Shown here: positions 6,542 through 7,099 of the stretch, piece by piece
Position numbering within the stretch: position 1 is the stretch's first letter
How the letters are laid out: each line of letters starts with the position of its first letter
Source of the DNA: Candidatus Woesearchaeota archaeon
GTDB taxonomy: Archaea > Nanobdellota > Nanobdellia > Woesearchaeales > WAPJ01
Length of the DNA: 7,099 nucleotides
Direction of reading: 5' to 3'
Assembly (NCBI GenBank): GCA_015520785.1
Contig: WAPJ01000134.1
Coordinates: 1 to 7,099, forward strand
Translations under genes and position numbers: made by a program
The notes under the pieces: model-generated
The model's input: only the letters and a program-made list of their open reading frames with translations
What the model was told of the DNA's origin: nothing
Databases searched by the model: none

Positions 6542-6550
6542 TTTAAAATA
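6542..6550 (+). promoter_or_regulatory. TATA box of the tRNA-Thr gene
   Basis: TTTAAAATA is centred 29 nt upstream of the first tRNA base at 6575, the usual archaeal spacing with a transcription start one or two bases before the mature 5' end. The dyad with GGGG ending at 6536 lies 5 nt upstream. Confidence 0.75.
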
Positions 6551-6574
6551 CGATTTGGTGTGCTCTTCCGTGCT

Positions 6575-6646
6575 GCCTCCGTAGCTCAGCGGTAGAGCGA
6601 CAGCCTCGTAAGCTGTAGGTCGCGGGTTCGAATCCCGCCGGAGGCT
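6575..6646 (+). tRNA. tRNA-Thr(CGT)
   Basis: A 72-nt cloverleaf. The acceptor GCCTCCG (6575-6581) pairs perfectly with CGGAGGC (6639-6645). The D arm is GCTC/GAGC. The anticodon stem ACAGC/GCTGT encloses loop CTCGTAA with anticodon CGT, which reads ACG (Thr). The variable loop is AGGTC and the T arm is GCGGG-TTCGAAT-CCCGC. The discriminator base is T(U)73, as expected for archaeal tRNA-Thr. The 3' CCA is not encoded (CAC follows). No intron is present. The antisense frame across it yields the well-known spurious peptide SNPRPTAYEAVALPLSYGG. Confidence 0.97.
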
Positions 6647-6744
6647 CACCCTTTCTCCTAACACTTTTCCTTCCCATAACTTTCCACTTATCCTCTCTCC
6701 TTTCTCCTTTTTATCCTTCCTTCTTTACTTCCATCCTTATCCCC
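6647..6744 (+). terminator. Pyrimidine-rich tract downstream of the tRNA, probable termination region
   Basis: About 100 nt made almost only of C and T on the plus strand, with TTTT and TTTTT runs (for example 6708-6712). T-runs terminate archaeal transcription, and such a tract right after a tRNA fits its termination zone. It is unusually long and low in complexity for that job. No ORF or RNA gene is visible in it. Confidence 0.4.
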
Positions 6745-6768
6745 CTACGAACGGTAATGAAAGAACTG

Positions 6769-6786
6769 AGGATGGAAGACCATCCT
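6769..6786. repeat. Perfect 7-bp inverted repeat AGGATGG / CCATCCT
   Basis: The stem AGGATGG (6769-6775) and CCATCCT (6780-6786) has a 4-nt AAGA loop and can be extended by two G-U pairs. The 3' arm is part of CCATCCTT, which also occurs upstream at 6731-6738, so the AGGATGG arm could pair with either copy. The spacer around it (6745-6844) holds no gene. Confidence 0.5.
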
Positions 6787-6844
6787 TGAATCAATCCTAC
6801 AAGAGGCGTTATACCTCCCTTCATAGAGAGAATACTTCTACAGG

Positions 6845-6857
6845 CCCCTCTGAGGGG
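6845..6857. promoter_or_regulatory. GC-rich palindrome next to a promoter (putative operator)
   Basis: CCCCTC-T-GAGGGG is a perfect interrupted palindrome ending 5 nt before the TATA-like TTTATA at 6863. A similar CCCC...GGGG dyad sits 5 nt before the tRNA TATA box. Binding by a regulator is inferred only from symmetry and position. Confidence 0.4.
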
Positions 6858-6862
6858 AAACC

Positions 6863-6868
6863 TTTATA
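6863..6868 (+). promoter_or_regulatory. TATA box of the His-rich gene
   Basis: TTTATA within CCTTTATAGG is preceded by purine-rich GGGGAAA, a good BRE-like element. Its centre is about 28 nt before the ATG at 6893, so transcription should start there. That leaves a leader of about 67 nt before the main start at 6960. Confidence 0.55.
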
Positions 6869-6892
6869 GGCTCATCATCGTGCCGTGCGCGT

Positions 6893-6952
6893 ATGGGCTG
6901 GCCTAGGAAGGGAGTCTTCTCACACTCGTTCCCAGTCCTACGTGTGAGGTGA
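6893..6952 (+). CDS. Possible leaderless 19-residue upstream ORF
   Basis: ATG 6893 lies at the predicted transcription start and opens a 19-codon ORF (MGWPRKGVFSHSFPVLRVR) ending in TGA 6950-6952. The stop lies inside the Shine-Dalgarno of the next gene, and 7 nt separate it from that start. The peptide is short and basic and resembles no known family. It could be a leader peptide that controls downstream translation, or chance. Evidence is positional only. Confidence 0.3.
   Translation: MGWPRKGVFSHSFPVLRVR
6919..6948 (+). promoter_or_regulatory. Hairpin in the leader of the His-rich gene, overlapping the Shine-Dalgarno
   Basis: CTCACAC (6919-6925) pairs perfectly with GTGTGAG (6942-6948) around a 16-nt loop, with a possible further G-U pair. 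The 3' arm contains the first three bases of the ribosome-binding site GAGGTGAT, so folding could limit initiation at 6960. Confidence 0.35.
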
Positions 6953-6953
6953 T
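6946..6953 (+). promoter_or_regulatory. Strong Shine-Dalgarno GAGGTGAT
   Basis: An eight-base match to the complement of the conserved archaeal 16S rRNA 3' end, 6 nt before ATG 6960. It is the only strong ribosome-binding site in the window and fixes the start of the His-rich gene. Confidence 0.7.
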
Positions 6954-6959
6954 CCTCGT

Positions 6960-7099
6960 ATGACCGACAAGAAGCATGAGCATACCCCGAAGGAATCGGA
7001 TGAGAAGGAAACGCATGCAGCGCATGAGCATGCTCACGAGCATGCGGCACACCCCTCAAAGACGCGGAAGGAGACGCATGCTCAAGGAGAAAAACGCGA
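6960..7099 (+). CDS. N-terminal part of a His-rich hydrophilic protein, cut by the window edge
   Basis: Forty-six residues are visible and the frame is still open at the edge. The segment has nine His, eight Glu and seven Lys and no Leu, Ile, Val or Phe. Its centre is a HEHAHEHAAH run (residues 22-31). No signal peptide or hydrophobic helix is visible. Such a stretch is likely disordered and could bind metal ions such as zinc, nickel or copper, or could be a charged extension of a nucleic-acid-binding protein. The family cannot be decided without the rest of the gene. At DNA level the region repeats GCATG/GAGCATG words, so the His-Glu/His-Ala run may have grown by slippage. The start is secured by the Shine-Dalgarno. 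Confidence 0.7.
   Translation, partial: MTDKKHEHTPKESDEKETHAAHEHAHEHAAHPSKTRKETHAQGEKR

Noticed and set aside
6484..6546. 20-codon ORF (MAGGACCPEKRGDNPHRGNL) before the tRNA
   Set aside because: It has no ribosome site and only a poor TATA-like sequence upstream, and it ends inside the tRNA promoter. Too weak to list as a gene.
6479..6664. 61-codon minus-strand ORF with SNPRPTAYEAVALPLSYGG
   Set aside because: This is the well-known false translation of the antisense strand of a tRNA gene.
1..7099. CRISPR arrays, insertion sequences, rRNA
   Set aside because: No regularly spaced repeats, transposase motifs or rRNA signatures were seen.

Overview
The window looks archaeal. TATA-like boxes (TTTAAAAA, TATTTAAAATA, TTAAAAA, TTTAAAATA, TTTATA) sit about 28-29 nt upstream of start codons that lack Shine-Dalgarno sequences, which is the pattern of leaderless transcripts. 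The single tRNA, tRNA-Thr(CGT), has a U discriminator and no encoded CCA, as is usual for archaeal tRNA-Thr. Short spacers and overlapping genes suggest a compact genome. The lineage cannot be fixed from this sequence alone.

Layout. (1) Positions 1-271 form a T-rich non-coding stretch with a duplicated palindrome (TGTCTCAGAGACG) and the promoter of a small coiled-coil/winged-helix protein (290-688). (2) On the minus strand, a PaaK/CapK-like adenylate-forming ligase (2502-1021) is followed by an overlapping small DUF192-like gene (1043-660), whose end overlaps the end of the winged-helix gene. (3) A 57-bp divergent promoter region, with one nearly symmetric TATA box at its exact midpoint, separates the ligase from a plus-strand HD-GYP phosphohydrolase with a long unrecognised N-terminal half (2560-4509). 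(4) Next come a PIG-L/LmbE-type deacetylase (4537-5241) and a family GT4 glycosyltransferase (5238-6383), joined by an ATGA overlap. (5) tRNA-Thr(CGT) follows at 6575-6646, then a pyrimidine-rich spacer, then the start of a His-rich protein (6960 to the window edge). That last gene has the only strong Shine-Dalgarno in the window, preceded by a 19-codon leaderless ORF and a hairpin that overlaps the ribosome site.

How it may work together. A GT4 transferase with a PIG-L deacetylase is the enzyme pair that makes glucosaminyl conjugates elsewhere (PIG-A/PIG-L, MshA/MshB, BshA/BshB). The divergent ligase could activate a carboxylic acid for the same or another surface or small-molecule pathway. 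The HD-GYP protein suggests control by a cyclic dinucleotide or another phosphoester hydrolysis. These functional links are inference from gene order. The motif-level family calls are read from the sequence.

The strongest points for follow-up are the intact HD-GYP site in an apparently archaeal protein with a novel front half, the GT4/deacetylase pair, the shared symmetric promoter, and the uORF/hairpin leader of the His-rich gene.
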